Source: Streptomyces hyaluromycini
Lineage (GTDB): Bacteria; Actinomycetota; Actinomycetes; Streptomycetales; Streptomycetaceae
Direction: 5' to 3'
Assembly (NCBI RefSeq): GCF_002217755.1
Contig: NZ_BCFL01000024.1
Location: 62,001 to 126,000 of the forward strand
DNA: 64,000 nucleotides
The translations under genes were made by a program, and so were the position numbers. Shown here piece after piece: positions 16,313-25,629 of this stretch (within the stretch, counting starts at the first letter, position 1; each line of letters begins with the position of its first letter). The notes under the pieces are model-generated. The model made no database searches, was not told the origin of the DNA, and saw only the letters and a program-made list of their open reading frames with translations.

Positions 16313-16702
16313 TCAGCCCCCCGAGACCCCCGCCCCCTCCATCAGCCCGCTGACCTCCGTGCCGGGCGGGGTGAGGAGGAAGACGTTGCGGTCGACCCGG
16401 TGCATGCCGCTGGCGAGGCCGAAGACCACGCCCGTGCTGAAGTCGAGGACGCGCTTGGCGACCTCCGTCTCGGCGCTGGTCAGGTCGAGCAGGACCGGTA
16501 TGCCGGCCATCAGCGTCTCGGCGACGTCGCGGGCGTCGGCGAAGACATTGACCCGCAGGACGACGAAACGGCGGCGCGTCTCGGTCTCCGCGTCCGGCAG
16601 CGCGCGGTGGCCCACCGCCGACGGCCAGGCGTCGCGGCCCCGCAGCGGCACGACCTGGGCGAGCCCCTCCCACTGTTCATCGGTGACGTCGTAACGGCTC
16701 AC
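16313..16702 (-). CDS. SepF-like cell division protein
   Basis: 129 residues with a C-terminal SepF (DUF552) domain. It has the family patterns RRFVVLRVNVFADARDVAETLM, GIPVLLDLTSAETEVAKRVLDF and TGVVFGLASGMHRVDRNVFLLTP. SepF proteins bind FtsZ and help anchor or bundle it. This one is short and lacks an obvious N-terminal amphipathic membrane helix, so it fits the secondary SepF paralogues of Streptomyces rather than the one in the ftsZ cluster. The GTG at 16702 is preceded by GGGGGAG. The AT-richer divergent spacer to the next gene includes a GAAAAG/CTTTTC inverted repeat (16818-16836), a possible promoter element. Confidence 0.85.
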   Translation of the reverse strand: MSRYDVTDEQWEGLAQVVPLRGRDAWPSAVGHRALPDAETETRRRFVVLRVNVFADARDVAETLMAGIPVLLDLTSAETEVAKRVLDFSTGVVFGLASGMHRVDRNVFLLTPPGTEVSGLMEGAGVSGG

Positions 16703-16941
16703 CGGCTCCCCCCGACCTGACTCGCACTCGATGCCTGCACCAGCCAATTCTTACGCCAAGTCATCCGTTCGGCCCAACAGCGACACGAAGGGCGAGCGTG
16801 TCCGGGCCCTTGCGCACGAAAAGAAGCGATCTTTTCACTTTTCATGCGATTGCCGCGCATTAGGGGCTTCTTACCGCCCTCACACCGGACTCTTCTCCTC
16901 CAGCGACGCCCCGCTCACCGCCCGCGATTACCGTCCGGTTC

Positions 16942-18693
16942 GTGCACTTGGCAGAAACACAACAGGTGACACCCGGCCGGCGGACACAGTCGGCGGTGTC
17001 CGCCGCTCCGGGCGATGCCGGAGCCCCCGTTCCCTGGCACCGCGTCCTGACCCTCCTCGCCGACATCGGGCTGTTCATCGGCACCCGGTCGGTGTGGACG
17101 CAGGCGGTGACGCATCACCTGGTCCTGGCGGCCCTGATCTCCGTCTGCTACGTCTCGATCCTGGTGACCGGCGTACTGACGCTGACGGTCCGCAGCACCC
17201 GCTCGCTGGCCCGCCTCGACCTGGTGGTCCTGGTCACGGCGGTGACGCTCGCGCTGTGCACCTGGGCCCTGAACCACAACGGCGGCGACGAGGGCGCCCT
17301 CACCACCCAGGCCGCCAGGGAACTGCTCGCCGGCCACCCCGTCTACGGGCAGGCCTGGCCGTGGCTGTTCCACAACACGGGCATCGCGCTCACGCCGACG
17401 ATAGGCGGCGGCTACGACTACACGTACGGCTATCCCCCGCTGGCGCCGCTGCTGACGGTCCCGCTGCTGTGGCTCGGCCACCACGGTGCCCCGGCGACGG
17501 CGGTGTGCGCGGGCGCCCTGATCGCCGGCACGGTCGCGCTGTGGCGGATGCTCCCGGTGCCGTGGCGGTCGGCGGCGACGCTGTCCTGCCTGGGCTTCGG
17601 CTTCCTGTCGACGTACGCCCGGGTCGGCTACCCGGCGGTGATCGCCCTGGCGCTGCTGATCCCGGTGGTGGTGCGCTGGCCGCGGATCGGGCAGGGCGGC
17701 CGCCTCGGCGCGGCCGGGATCGCACGGGCCGCGTCCCTCGGGGCCGCGTGTGCGGCGCAGCAACTGCCGTGGTTCGTCACGCCGTTCCTGCTGGCCGGGA
17801 TCTACGCGGTGCGGCGCGGGGAGCTCGGCGGCCGGGCCGCCGCCGCGGTGGTCCTGCGGGTCGCCGGCGTGGCCGTCACGGTGTGGCTGCTGATCAACAC
17901 GTACTTCATCGTGTCCGAGCCCGGCCGCTGGCTGCGCGGGATCGCGCTGCCGCTGATCCAGGGTGCCGTGGTGCACGGCCAGGGCCTGGTGGACATCACG
18001 CTGTACTACACGAACGGCAGCGACCGCATCGACTGGTACTCGCACGCGAGCATGCTCCTCGCGGCGGCCCTGCTGGCCCTGTTCGTGCTGTTCGTACGGC
18101 GTCTGGGCCCGGCCGCGACCGTGCTGCCGTGGCTCGCCTTCTTCCTGGCGACCCGCTCCCAGGACGGCTACTACCTGCTGATGACCCCGCTGTGGCTGGC
18201 GGCGGCCGTCACCGCTCCGCTGTCGGAGTTCGAGCACGCCTGGCAGCCGCGCCCGGCCCTGCTGACCGGGCCGCGCCGCCGCCCCGCCCTGATCGCGACG
18301 GTCGTCCTGCTGCTCACTCCGGCGCTGGCGAGCGCGGCGCTCGCGGTGTCCGGCAGACCGCCGCTGCACATGGAGATCACCGCCCTGCGGCGCGCCAAGC
18401 ACCAGGCCTCGGTGGTCAGGGCGATGACGCTGAAGGTGGTCAACACGGGGAGCGTCCCGCTCACCCCGCACTACACGCTGACCACCGGGCAGGGCATGAG
18501 CATGTACTGGCTGCTGGTGCGGGGCCCGGCGACGATTCCCGCGCACGGCACGGCGAGTGTCGAACTCAGGCCGGCCAACGGCCGGTTCGGCATCCCCGCC
18601 AAGCCGAGCACCCGGATCCGGCTGCGCGCCTTCACGGCGGATCCGCAGACGCTGTCCAGCCAGGACGTGCGGATCAGCCGGACGGTCCGTTAG
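16942..18693 (+). CDS. Polytopic membrane protein, GT-C glycosyltransferase-like
   Basis: A 583-residue integral membrane protein with about ten or more hydrophobic segments between residues ~35 and ~470 and a C-terminal extracytoplasmic region of ~100 residues. The loop after the third segment reads NHNGGDEGALTTQAARELLAGHPVYG, matching the acidic first loop and GHPVYG pattern of GT-C (GT87-like) polyprenyl-phosphate sugar transferases. A sugar-transfer role in envelope glycan assembly is therefore likely but unproven. The GTG at 16942 has a weak ribosome site; a start a few codons downstream is possible. It is divergent from the sepF-like gene. Confidence 0.7.
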   Translation: MHLAETQQVTPGRRTQSAVSAAPGDAGAPVPWHRVLTLLADIGLFIGTRSVWTQAVTHHLVLAALISVCYVSILVTGVLTLTVRSTRSLARLDLVVLVTAVTLALCTWALNHNGGDEGALTTQAARELLAGHPVYGQAWPWLFHNTGIALTPTIGGGYDYTYGYPPLAPLLTVPLLWLGHHGAPATAVCAGALIAGTVALWRMLPVPWRSAATLSCLGFGFLSTYARVGYPAVIALALLIPVVVRWPRIGQGGRLGAAGIARAASLGAACAAQQLPWFVTPFLLAGIYAVRRGELGGRAAAAVVLRVAGVAVTVWLLINTYFIVSEPGRWLRGIALPLIQGAVVHGQGLVDITLYYTNGSDRIDWYSHASMLLAAALLALFVLFVRRLGPAATVLPWLAFFLATRSQDGYYLLMTPLWLAAAVTAPLSEFEHAWQPRPALLTGPRRRPALIATVVLLLTPALASAALAVSGRPPLHMEITALRRAKHQASVVRAMTLKVVNTGSVPLTPHYTLTTGQGMSMYWLLVRGPATIPAHGTASVELRPANGRFGIPAKPSTRIRLRAFTADPQTLSSQDVRISRTVR

Positions 18694-18731
18694 GTCCGCG
18701 GAACAGTCCGCCGGGGTGGCCCGGCAGTCCG

Positions 18732-19247
18732 TCAGGCCGCCGCGCGGGTGAAGCGCAGGGTGGCGGTCACGGTGGTCGGGCCGCCCATCATGCCCATCTG
18801 GTTGAACGTGACGCCGAACTCCTCGCGCACCACGGTGAACTCCACCTCCAGCGTCAGCCCGTCGGCGTCCGCCGAGACCAGCTTCGCGGTGGCCTGCTGC
18901 GGCCTGCTGATGCCCCGGACGGTCAGCTGACCGTCGACGTGCACCGCGTCGCCCGGGCCCCGCTCGGCACCGCGCACCGCGAAGGTGATCTCCGGGTGGT
19001 TCGCGGCGTCGAAGAAGTCGGCCGAGCGCAGGTGCTCGTCGCGCTTCTTGTTCTTGGTGTCCAGGGAGGCCGCGTCGATCGTCACGCTGCCGGTGGCGGC
19101 GCCGTCGGCGGTGACCTCGCCCCGGCCGGTGACGCCCGCGAAGGTGCCCTTGACGGCGACCAGGCCCCAGAAGGTCTTGTGCCGGACGGCGACGGCGGAG
19201 GCGGTCGGGTCGAGCTGCCAGAGGCCGGTTTCCACGGTGACGGTCAT
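18732..19247 (-). CDS. YceI family lipocalin-like protein
   Basis: A 171-residue YceI-fold protein, a beta-barrel that binds isoprenoid-type lipids. Diagnostic features are WQLDPTASAVAVRHKTFWG at the start, KNKKRDEHLRSADFFDAANHPEITF in the middle and QLTVRGISRP before the last strands. There is no signal peptide, so it is probably cytoplasmic. The ATG at 19247 has CGGAGC upstream. It is divergent from a MarR gene with two near-identical palindromes between them, so it is the probable target of that regulator. Confidence 0.93.
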   Translation of the reverse strand: MTVTVETGLWQLDPTASAVAVRHKTFWGLVAVKGTFAGVTGRGEVTADGAATGSVTIDAASLDTKNKKRDEHLRSADFFDAANHPEITFAVRGAERGPGDAVHVDGQLTVRGISRPQQATAKLVSADADGLTLEVEFTVVREEFGVTFNQMGMMGGPTTVTATLRFTRAAA

Positions 19248-19271
19248 GGCCGTGCTCCGATCAATCGATGG

Positions 19272-19283
19272 TTCAAATTTGGA
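19272..19283. promoter_or_regulatory. Candidate MarR operator 1 (yceI side)
   Basis: TTCAAATTTGGA, differing by one base from a perfect palindrome, sits 24 bp before the yceI start. It matches operator 2, whose centre is 44 bp away (about four helical turns). It is strongly AT-rich against the GC-rich background. Binding by the adjacent MarR protein is inferred. Confidence 0.7.
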
Positions 19284-19315
19284 TGACTGCGCTATGACTG
19301 CACGCTAGCCCAATA

Positions 19316-19327
19316 TCCAAATTTGGA
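19316..19327. promoter_or_regulatory. Candidate MarR operator 2 (marR side)
   Basis: TCCAAATTTGGA is a perfect 12 bp palindrome ending 20 bp before the marR ATG, where a dimer would block marR transcription. Together with operator 1 it fits autoregulation plus control of yceI. Confidence 0.75.
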
Positions 19328-19347
19328 CAACAGGTAGACTCGGTGCC

Positions 19348-19845
19348 ATGGCCGCCTCCCAGGAAGACCCCGCAGAGCTGCCCGAATGCCCCTCCTTCAA
19401 GGGCGGCGGGCTGCTCCCGGCCGAGCTGCACGCCTGGATGCTGCTGCTGGCCGCGACAGGTGCGGTGGAGCAGCGGCTGCGGTCGGTCGTGAAGGAGACG
19501 CTGGACGTCTCGCACGACGAGTTCCTGATCCTGTGCCTGCTGGCCGAACAGCCGCGCGAGGGCCTGCGCATGACCCGGATGGCCGAGCTCCTGGGCCGCC
19601 CCAAGACCCGCCTCACCTATCAGATCGCCTGCCTCCAGCACGCCGGTCTCGTCACCCGCAAGGCCGCCTGCGGAGACAAGCGGGGCATCGAGGTCGCCCT
19701 CACCGACAAGGCCCGCCGCCAGATCCAGGACGCCTCCGCCGCCCTCGCCGAGACGGTCGGGCAGGCGGTCGGCCACGTCATCGGACCGGAGCAGCGCGAG
19801 GCGCTGTGCGCACTGATCCCGGAGCTCGCCGACGACACGCCCTGA
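19348..19845 (+). CDS. MarR family transcriptional regulator
   Basis: A 165-residue MarR-type winged-helix protein. The recognition region is RMTRMAELLGRPKTRLTYQIACLQHAGLVTR (about 75-106), followed by the wing CGDKRGIEVALTDKARRQI. The dimerisation helices are at both ends. It has one Cys (CLL) before the HTH and one in the wing (AACGDKR), which could act in redox sensing; that is inference. It is divergent from yceI with two palindromic operators in between, the classic layout for a repressor of the neighbouring gene. Confidence 0.92.
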   Translation: MAASQEDPAELPECPSFKGGGLLPAELHAWMLLLAATGAVEQRLRSVVKETLDVSHDEFLILCLLAEQPREGLRMTRMAELLGRPKTRLTYQIACLQHAGLVTRKAACGDKRGIEVALTDKARRQIQDASAALAETVGQAVGHVIGPEQREALCALIPELADDTP

Positions 19846-19881
19846 CCGTACGAATCAGGCCACTTCACCCCCGGGAGGCGC

Positions 19882-19915
19882 AGGTCACAGCCACGGGGAG
19901 GGCAAGGTCACAGCC
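19882..19915 (+). repeat. Direct repeat upstream of mutA
   Basis: AGGTCACAGCC occurs at 19882-19892 and again at 19905-19915, spaced 23 bp start to start, in the 113 bp region before the mutA start. It may be an activator or repressor site; no family could be assigned. Confidence 0.4.
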
Positions 19916-19958
19916 CTGCCAACGGTGCGGTTCCAGCGGTCTGCCCTAGCATCCGAGC

Positions 19959-21764
19959 ATGACGGTCCTGCCTGACGACGGGCTCTCACTGGCCGCCGAG
20001 TTCCCTGACGCGACGCAAGAGCAGTGGCAACGCCTGGTCGAGGGTGTGCTGCGCAAGTCGGGCAAGGAAGTTTCGGGCGAGGCCGCCGAGGACGCCCTGT
20101 CCACGACGCTGGAGGACGGGCTGCGCACCCGTCCCCTCTACACCGCGCGCGACACCGCGCCCGACCCCGGCCTGCCCGGCTTCGCGCCCTATGTGCGCGG
20201 CGGCCGCCCGGAGGGCGGCATCGCGGGCGGCTGGGACGTACGGCAGCGGCACGCGGCGGCTCCCGACGGCGCGGTCCTGACCGACCTGGAGAACGGCGTC
20301 ACCTCGCTCTGGCTGCTGGTGGGCCGGGGCGGCATCCCGGTGTCCGGCCTAGCCCGCGCTCTCGACGGCGTCTACCTGGACCTGGCCCCGGTGGTCCTGG
20401 ACGCGGGCCGGGACACCGAGGCGGCGGCGGCCGGACTGTTCCGGCTGTACGACGAGAAGGGCATCGACCCCAAGGCGGTGCGCGGCAACCTGGGCGCCGA
20501 CCCGCTGGGGTACGAGGCGCGCACGGGTGAGGCCCTGGACCTCGCCCCGGTCGCCGCGCTCGCCCGGCGCGTGACCGAGGAGTTCCCCGGCCTGCGCACG
20601 CTGACCGTGGACGCGCTGCCGTACCACGAGGCGGGCGGCTCGGCCGCGCAGGAGCTGGGCGCCTCGCTGGCCACCGGCGTGGCCTACCTGCGGGAGCTCA
20701 CCGAGGCCGGTCTCGGCGTCGAACAGGCCCTCGGGCAGCTGGAGTTCCGGTACGCGGCGACCGCGGACCAGTTCCTGACCATCGCCAAGCTGCGCGCGGC
20801 CCGCCGGCTGTGGGCGCGGGTCGCGGAGGTCAGCGGGGCGGCCGACGCGGGCGCCCAGGTGCAGCACGCCGTCACGTCGCCGGTGATGATGAGCCGCCGC
20901 GACCCGTGGGTGAACATGCTCCGCACGACGGTCGCGACGCTGGCCGCCGGGGTGGGCGGCGCCGACTCGGTGACCGTGCTGCCGTTCGACCACGCGATCG
21001 GCCTGCCGGACGCGTTCGCCCGCCGGATCGCCCGCAACACCTCGACGATCCTCATCGAGGAGTCGCACCTGGCCCGGGTCGTCGACCCGGCCGGCGGTTC
21101 CTGGTACGTCGAGAAGCTGACCGACGAACTCGCCCACGCGGCCTGGGAGGTCTTCCGGACCGTCGAGCGGGACGGCGGCCAGGCGGCCGTGCTCCGCTCC
21201 GGCCGCCTGCGTACGGACCTCGCGACCACCTGGGCCGAGCGCTCCAAGAAGCTCGCCAAGCGCCGCGAACCCATCACGGGCGTCAGCGAGTTCCCGTTCC
21301 TCGCCGAGAAGCCGGTGGAGCGCGAGCCCGCACCCGAGTTGCCCTCCGGCGGCCTCCCCCGGGTCCGCCGCGACGAGGCCTACGAGGAGCTGCGCGCCCG
21401 CTCGGACGCCCACCTCGCGGCGACGGGCAGCCGCCCCCGGATCTACCTGGCGACGCTCGGCCCGGCCGCCGCGTACACCGCCCGCGCCGGCTTCGCCGCC
21501 AACCTCTTCCAGGCCGGCGGCATCGAACCCGTCACCGAGGGCGGTTTCGAGGAGAGCGGCGCCACCGAGGCGGTGCTCTGCTCCAGCGACGCGCTCTACG
21601 CCGAACAGGCCGAGCAGACCGCCGGGTCGCTGAAGGCGGCCGGTGCCCGGCACGTGGTCCTCGCGGGCCGGGGCGAGTTCGCCGGTGTCGACTCCTACGT
21701 CTTCGCGGGCTGCGACGCCGTGGCCGTGCTGTCCGCGACCCTCGACCGCATGGGAGTGTCCTGA
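19959..21764 (+). CDS. mutA: Methylmalonyl-CoA mutase small subunit MutA
   Basis: The 601-residue beta subunit of the B12-dependent mutase that interconverts succinyl-CoA and (R)-methylmalonyl-CoA. It keeps the TIM-barrel core (RTRPLYTARDT near residue 56, RDPWVNMLRTT, FDHAIGLPDAFARRIARNT, DPAGGSWYVEKLTDELA). In its C-terminal flavodoxin-like domain the DxHxxG cobalamin motif is missing, as is normal for the non-catalytic subunit. It is the first gene of mutA-mutB-meaB; the stop and the mutB start overlap by one base (TGATG). The pathway supplies methylmalonyl-CoA for polyketides and degrades propionyl-CoA. Confidence 0.96.
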   Translation: MTVLPDDGLSLAAEFPDATQEQWQRLVEGVLRKSGKEVSGEAAEDALSTTLEDGLRTRPLYTARDTAPDPGLPGFAPYVRGGRPEGGIAGGWDVRQRHAAAPDGAVLTDLENGVTSLWLLVGRGGIPVSGLARALDGVYLDLAPVVLDAGRDTEAAAAGLFRLYDEKGIDPKAVRGNLGADPLGYEARTGEALDLAPVAALARRVTEEFPGLRTLTVDALPYHEAGGSAAQELGASLATGVAYLRELTEAGLGVEQALGQLEFRYAATADQFLTIAKLRAARRLWARVAEVSGAADAGAQVQHAVTSPVMMSRRDPWVNMLRTTVATLAAGVGGADSVTVLPFDHAIGLPDAFARRIARNTSTILIEESHLARVVDPAGGSWYVEKLTDELAHAAWEVFRTVERDGGQAAVLRSGRLRTDLATTWAERSKKLAKRREPITGVSEFPFLAEKPVEREPAPELPSGGLPRVRRDEAYEELRARSDAHLAATGSRPRIYLATLGPAAAYTARAGFAANLFQAGGIEPVTEGGFEESGATEAVLCSSDALYAEQAEQTAGSLKAAGARHVVLAGRGEFAGVDSYVFAGCDAVAVLSATLDRMGVS

Positions 21765-23938
21765 TGGGAATCCCCGACTTCTCCGGCATCGAACTGGGGA
21801 CCCCCGTCACCGAGGGCGGTGACACCGAGTGGCGTTCGGCCGTCAAGCACGCCACGGGCAGCGAGGCCCCGGTGTGGGAGACCCCGGAGGGCATCGGGGT
21901 CAAGCCGCTGTACACCGGCCGTGACCTGGAGGGCCTGGACTTCCTGGGCACCTACCCGGGCATCGCGCCGTATCTGCGCGGCCCCTACCCGACGATGTAC
22001 GTCAACCAGCCCTGGACCATCCGGCAGTACGCGGGCTTCTCCACCGCCGAGGAGTCCAACGCGTTCTACCGGCGCAACCTGGCCGCCGGCCAGAAGGGCC
22101 TGTCGGTCGCCTTCGACCTGCCCACGCACCGGGGTTACGACAGCGACCACCCGCGGGTGACCGGTGACGTCGGCATGGCGGGCGTGGCGATCGACTCGAT
22201 CTACGACATGCGGCAACTGTTCGACGGCATCCCGCTGGACAGGATGACCGTGTCGATGACGATGAACGGCGCGGTGCTGCCCGTGCTGGCGCTGTACATC
22301 GTGGCGGCGGAGGAACAGGGCGTACCGCCCGAGAAGCTGGCCGGGACCATCCAGAACGACATCCTCAAGGAGTTCATGGTCCGCAACACCTACATCTATC
22401 CGCCGAAGCCGTCGATGCGGATCATCTCCGACATCTTCGCGTACACCTCGCAGCGGATGCCCCGCTACAACTCGATCTCCATCTCCGGCTACCACATCCA
22501 GGAGGCCGGAGCCACGGCCGACCTGGAGCTGGCCTACACACTCGCGGACGGCGTCGAGTACATCCGGGCGGGCCGGGAGGCGGGCCTGGACGTGGACGCG
22601 TTCGCGCCCCGGCTCTCCTTCTTCTGGGCGATCGGCATGAACTTCTTCATGGAGATCGCCAAGATGCGGGCGGCCCGGCTCCTGTGGGCCAAGCTGGTCT
22701 CGCAGTTCGAGCCGAAGAACACCAAGTCCCTCTCCCTGCGCACCCATTCGCAGACCTCGGGCTGGTCGCTGACCGCGCAGGACGTCTTCAACAACGTCAC
22801 CCGTACGGCCGTGGAGGCGATGGCGGCGACCCAGGGCCACACCCAGTCGCTGCACACCAACGCCCTCGACGAGGCCCTCGCCCTGCCCACCGACTTCTCG
22901 GCGCGCATCGCCCGCAACACCCAGCTGCTCATCCAGCAGGAGTCGGGCACGACCCGGGTCATCGACCCGTGGGGCGGCAGCGCCTACGTGGAGCGGCTGA
23001 CGTACGACCTGGCCCGCAAGGCCTGGGCGCACATCCAGGAGGTCGAGCAGGCGGGCGGGATGGCGCAGGCCATCGACGCCGGCATCCCGAAGCTGCGGGT
23101 GGAGGAGGCCGCGGCCCGCACCCAGGCCCGGATCGACTCCGGGCGGCAGCCGGTGATCGGCGTCAACAAGTACCGGGTCGAGAGCGACGAGGCGATCGAG
23201 GTCCTCAAGGTCGACAACTCCTCGGTACGCGCCCAGCAGATCGAGAAGCTGCGGCGGCTGCGCGCGGAGCGGGACGAGACGGCGTGCCGGGACGCGCTCG
23301 ACGCGCTGACCCGGGCGGCGGACGGCGACGGCAACCTGCTGGAGCTGGCCGTGCACGCGGCCCGCGCCAAGGCGACCGTCGGCGAGATCTCGGACGCCCT
23401 GGAGAAGGTGTACGGCCGGCACGCGAGCCAGATCCGTACGATCTCCGGTGTGTACCGCAACGAAGCAGGCGAGTCCCCGAACGTGGACCGCACCCGGGCC
23501 CTGGTCGACGCGTTCGACGAGGCCGAGGGGCGCCGCCCGCGCATCCTGGTCGCCAAGATGGGCCAGGACGGTCACGACCGCGGCCAGAAGGTGATCGCGA
23601 CCGCCTTCGCCGACCTCGGCTTCGACGTCGACGTCGGCCCGCTGTTCCAGACCCCGGAGGAGGTCGCCCGGCAGGCGGTGGAGGCGGACGTCCACGTGGT
23701 CGGCGTCTCCTCGCTGGCGGCCGGCCACCTCACCCTCGTACCGGCGCTGCGCGAGAAGCTCGCCGAGGAGGGCCGGGCGGACATCATGATCGTGGTCGGC
23801 GGGGTCATCCCGCCGCAGGACGTGCCGACCCTCCTTGAGATGGGCGCCACGGCCGTGTTCCCGCCCGGGACGGTGATTCCGGACGCGGCCTACGACCTGG
23901 TCGAGCGGCTGTCGGCCGAACTCGGGCACGACCTGTGA
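21764..23938 (+). CDS. mutB: Methylmalonyl-CoA mutase large subunit MutB
   Basis: The 724-residue catalytic alpha subunit. The substrate-binding barrel has the conserved PYPTMYVNQPWTIRQYAGFS segment. The C-terminal cobalamin domain carries D602-G-H604-D-R-G607, whose His604 is the lower cobalt ligand, followed by GVSSLAAGH and VVGGVIP. The start overlaps mutA by one base, and the stop overlaps the meaB GTG by 4 bp (GTGA). It forms a heterodimer with MutA and depends on MeaB for reactivation. Confidence 0.98.
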   Translation: MGIPDFSGIELGTPVTEGGDTEWRSAVKHATGSEAPVWETPEGIGVKPLYTGRDLEGLDFLGTYPGIAPYLRGPYPTMYVNQPWTIRQYAGFSTAEESNAFYRRNLAAGQKGLSVAFDLPTHRGYDSDHPRVTGDVGMAGVAIDSIYDMRQLFDGIPLDRMTVSMTMNGAVLPVLALYIVAAEEQGVPPEKLAGTIQNDILKEFMVRNTYIYPPKPSMRIISDIFAYTSQRMPRYNSISISGYHIQEAGATADLELAYTLADGVEYIRAGREAGLDVDAFAPRLSFFWAIGMNFFMEIAKMRAARLLWAKLVSQFEPKNTKSLSLRTHSQTSGWSLTAQDVFNNVTRTAVEAMAATQGHTQSLHTNALDEALALPTDFSARIARNTQLLIQQESGTTRVIDPWGGSAYVERLTYDLARKAWAHIQEVEQAGGMAQAIDAGIPKLRVEEAAARTQARIDSGRQPVIGVNKYRVESDEAIEVLKVDNSSVRAQQIEKLRRLRAERDETACRDALDALTRAADGDGNLLELAVHAARAKATVGEISDALEKVYGRHASQIRTISGVYRNEAGESPNVDRTRALVDAFDEAEGRRPRILVAKMGQDGHDRGQKVIATAFADLGFDVDVGPLFQTPEEVARQAVEADVHVVGVSSLAAGHLTLVPALREKLAEEGRADIMIVVGGVIPPQDVPTLLEMGATAVFPPGTVIPDAAYDLVERLSAELGHDL

Positions 23939-24933
23939 TCGATGTCGACGTCTATGTGAAGGGTGTGCTCGACGGGAAGCGTGCGGTCATCGCCCGCGCC
24001 ATCACCCTCGTCGAGTCCACCCGTCCACAACACCGGGCGCTGGCACAGGAGTTGCTCACCGAGCTACTCCCGCACAGCGGCCGGGCCCGGCGGATCGGCA
24101 TCAGCGGGGTGCCGGGCGTGGGCAAGTCGACGTTCATCGACGCGTTCGGCACGCTGCTGACGGGCCTCGGGCACCGGGTGGCCGTACTGGCCGTGGACCC
24201 GTCGTCCACGCGGACGGGCGGCTCGATCCTGGGCGACAAGACACGGATGGAACGGCTGGCGGTCGACCCCGCCGCCTTCGTCCGGCCCTCCCCCAGCGCC
24301 GGCACGCTCGGCGGAGTCACCAAGGCGACCCGCGAGTCGATGGTGGTCATGGAGGCCGCCGGTTACGACGTGATCCTCGTCGAGACGGTCGGCGTCGGGC
24401 AGTCGGAGACCGCGGTCGCCGACATGGTCGACTCCTTCCTGCTGCTCAGCCTGGCCCGCACCGGCGACCAGCTCCAGGGCATCAAGAAGGGCGTCCTGGA
24501 GCTCGCCGACGTGATCGCCGTCAACAAGGCGGACGGCCCGCACGAGCGCGACGCCCGGTCCGCGGCACGGGAGTTGGCGGGCGCGCTGCGCCTGATGCAC
24601 GGCAAGGACGCCTTCTGGACTCCCCCGGTGCTCAGTTGCAGCGCGCGTGAGTCGACCGGCCTGGAGCTGGTCTGGGAGCGCCTGGAGCAGCACCGGGCGC
24701 TGCTCGACTCCACCGGGCGGCTCGCCGAGAAGCGCCGTGACCAGCAGGTCGGCTGGACCTGGTCGATGGTCCGGGACGAACTGCTCGGCCGCCTCGCCGC
24801 CCACCCGGCGGTGCGCGCGGCCGCCCCTGGCCTCGAACAGCAGGTCCGAGACGGCACGTTGACGGCGACACTGGCCGCCGAGCACATCCTGAAGGCGTTC
24901 GGCGAATCCCCGGACGGCCCTCAGGCCAGCTGA
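23935..24933 (+). CDS. meaB: MeaB, GTPase chaperone of methylmalonyl-CoA mutase
   Basis: A 332-residue G3E-family GTPase that loads adenosylcobalamin on the mutase and protects it from inactivation. The P-loop GVPGVGKS is at 58-65. A Mg-binding DPSS stretch, VETVGVGQSE (switch II) and NKAD for guanine specificity follow in order. The GTG start overlaps mutB by 4 bp, so the three genes form one translationally coupled operon. The 3' end overlaps the convergent sigma factor gene by 13 bp. Confidence 0.96.
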   Translation: MIDVDVYVKGVLDGKRAVIARAITLVESTRPQHRALAQELLTELLPHSGRARRIGISGVPGVGKSTFIDAFGTLLTGLGHRVAVLAVDPSSTRTGGSILGDKTRMERLAVDPAAFVRPSPSAGTLGGVTKATRESMVVMEAAGYDVILVETVGVGQSETAVADMVDSFLLLSLARTGDQLQGIKKGVLELADVIAVNKADGPHERDARSAARELAGALRLMHGKDAFWTPPVLSCSARESTGLELVWERLEQHRALLDSTGRLAEKRRDQQVGWTWSMVRDELLGRLAAHPAVRAAAPGLEQQVRDGTLTATLAAEHILKAFGESPDGPQAS

Positions 24934-25496
24934 TCGCGGAGCGCCTCGCGGGCCCGGGCCACGCGGGAGCGGACCGTGCCGACGGGGCAGTCGCTGACCT
25001 CGGCGGCCTCCGCGTACGGCAGTCCGACGAGCTGGGTGAGGACGAACGCCTCGCGCCGCTCCTCGGGCAACGCTTCCAGGAGGTCGAGGAGCGCGACGCC
25101 GTCGTCGAACCCGGGCAGCCCGTACGGCTGGGCCCGCTCGACGGCCTGTTGCCAGTCGGGGACGTCCGCCGGGCGGGGCCGGGCGGCGGCGTACCGATGG
25201 CTGTCCACGACGGCCCGGCGGGCGATCGACAGCAGCCAGGTACGGGCCGACGAGCGGCCCTCGAAGCGGTGCAGGCTGCCCAGCGCGCGCAGGAACGTGT
25301 CCTGCGCGAGGTCGTCGACCGCCTGCGGGTCGGCGCAGAGATGGGCGACGTATCGGAGGACGTCGCGGTGCAGAGCCCGTACGAACGCGTCCACGGCGGC
25401 CGTGTCCCCGGACCGGGCGGCGAGAGCCCAGGCCGTGATCGACGCGTCGCGTTTCTCGTCCGGCGCAGGGCGTGCGGGCAGGACGGAAGTGATCAC
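24921..25496 (-). CDS. ECF RNA polymerase sigma factor
   Basis: A 191-residue sigma-70-type extracytoplasmic function factor. Region 2 contains DDLAQDTFLRALGSLHRFEGR and TWLLSIARRAVVDSHRY. Region 4 contains LPEERREAFVLTQLVGLPYAEAAEVSDCPVGTVRSRVARAREAL. The GTG at 25496 has an AAGGAC site 8 bases upstream. No classical zinc-binding anti-sigma gene follows. The upstream neighbour is a polytopic Met/His-rich membrane protein in the same orientation (133 bp away), which could act as sensor or target. The regulon is unknown. Confidence 0.92.
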   Translation of the reverse strand: MITSVLPARPAPDEKRDASITAWALAARSGDTAAVDAFVRALHRDVLRYVAHLCADPQAVDDLAQDTFLRALGSLHRFEGRSSARTWLLSIARRAVVDSHRYAAARPRPADVPDWQQAVERAQPYGLPGFDDGVALLDLLEALPEERREAFVLTQLVGLPYAEAAEVSDCPVGTVRSRVARAREALRDQLA

Positions 25497-25629
25497 TCGG
25501 TGTCCTTGCGAGAAAGGTGAGCGGGGGAGACGGCCCTGCGGCGCCTGTCTCGGCGCGGTGCTCAAGCGGGCGTGCGGCCGTCGTGTTCGTCCGGGGCGCG
25601 CGGGAGCGGCCCCGGAACACCGGCTGTCG

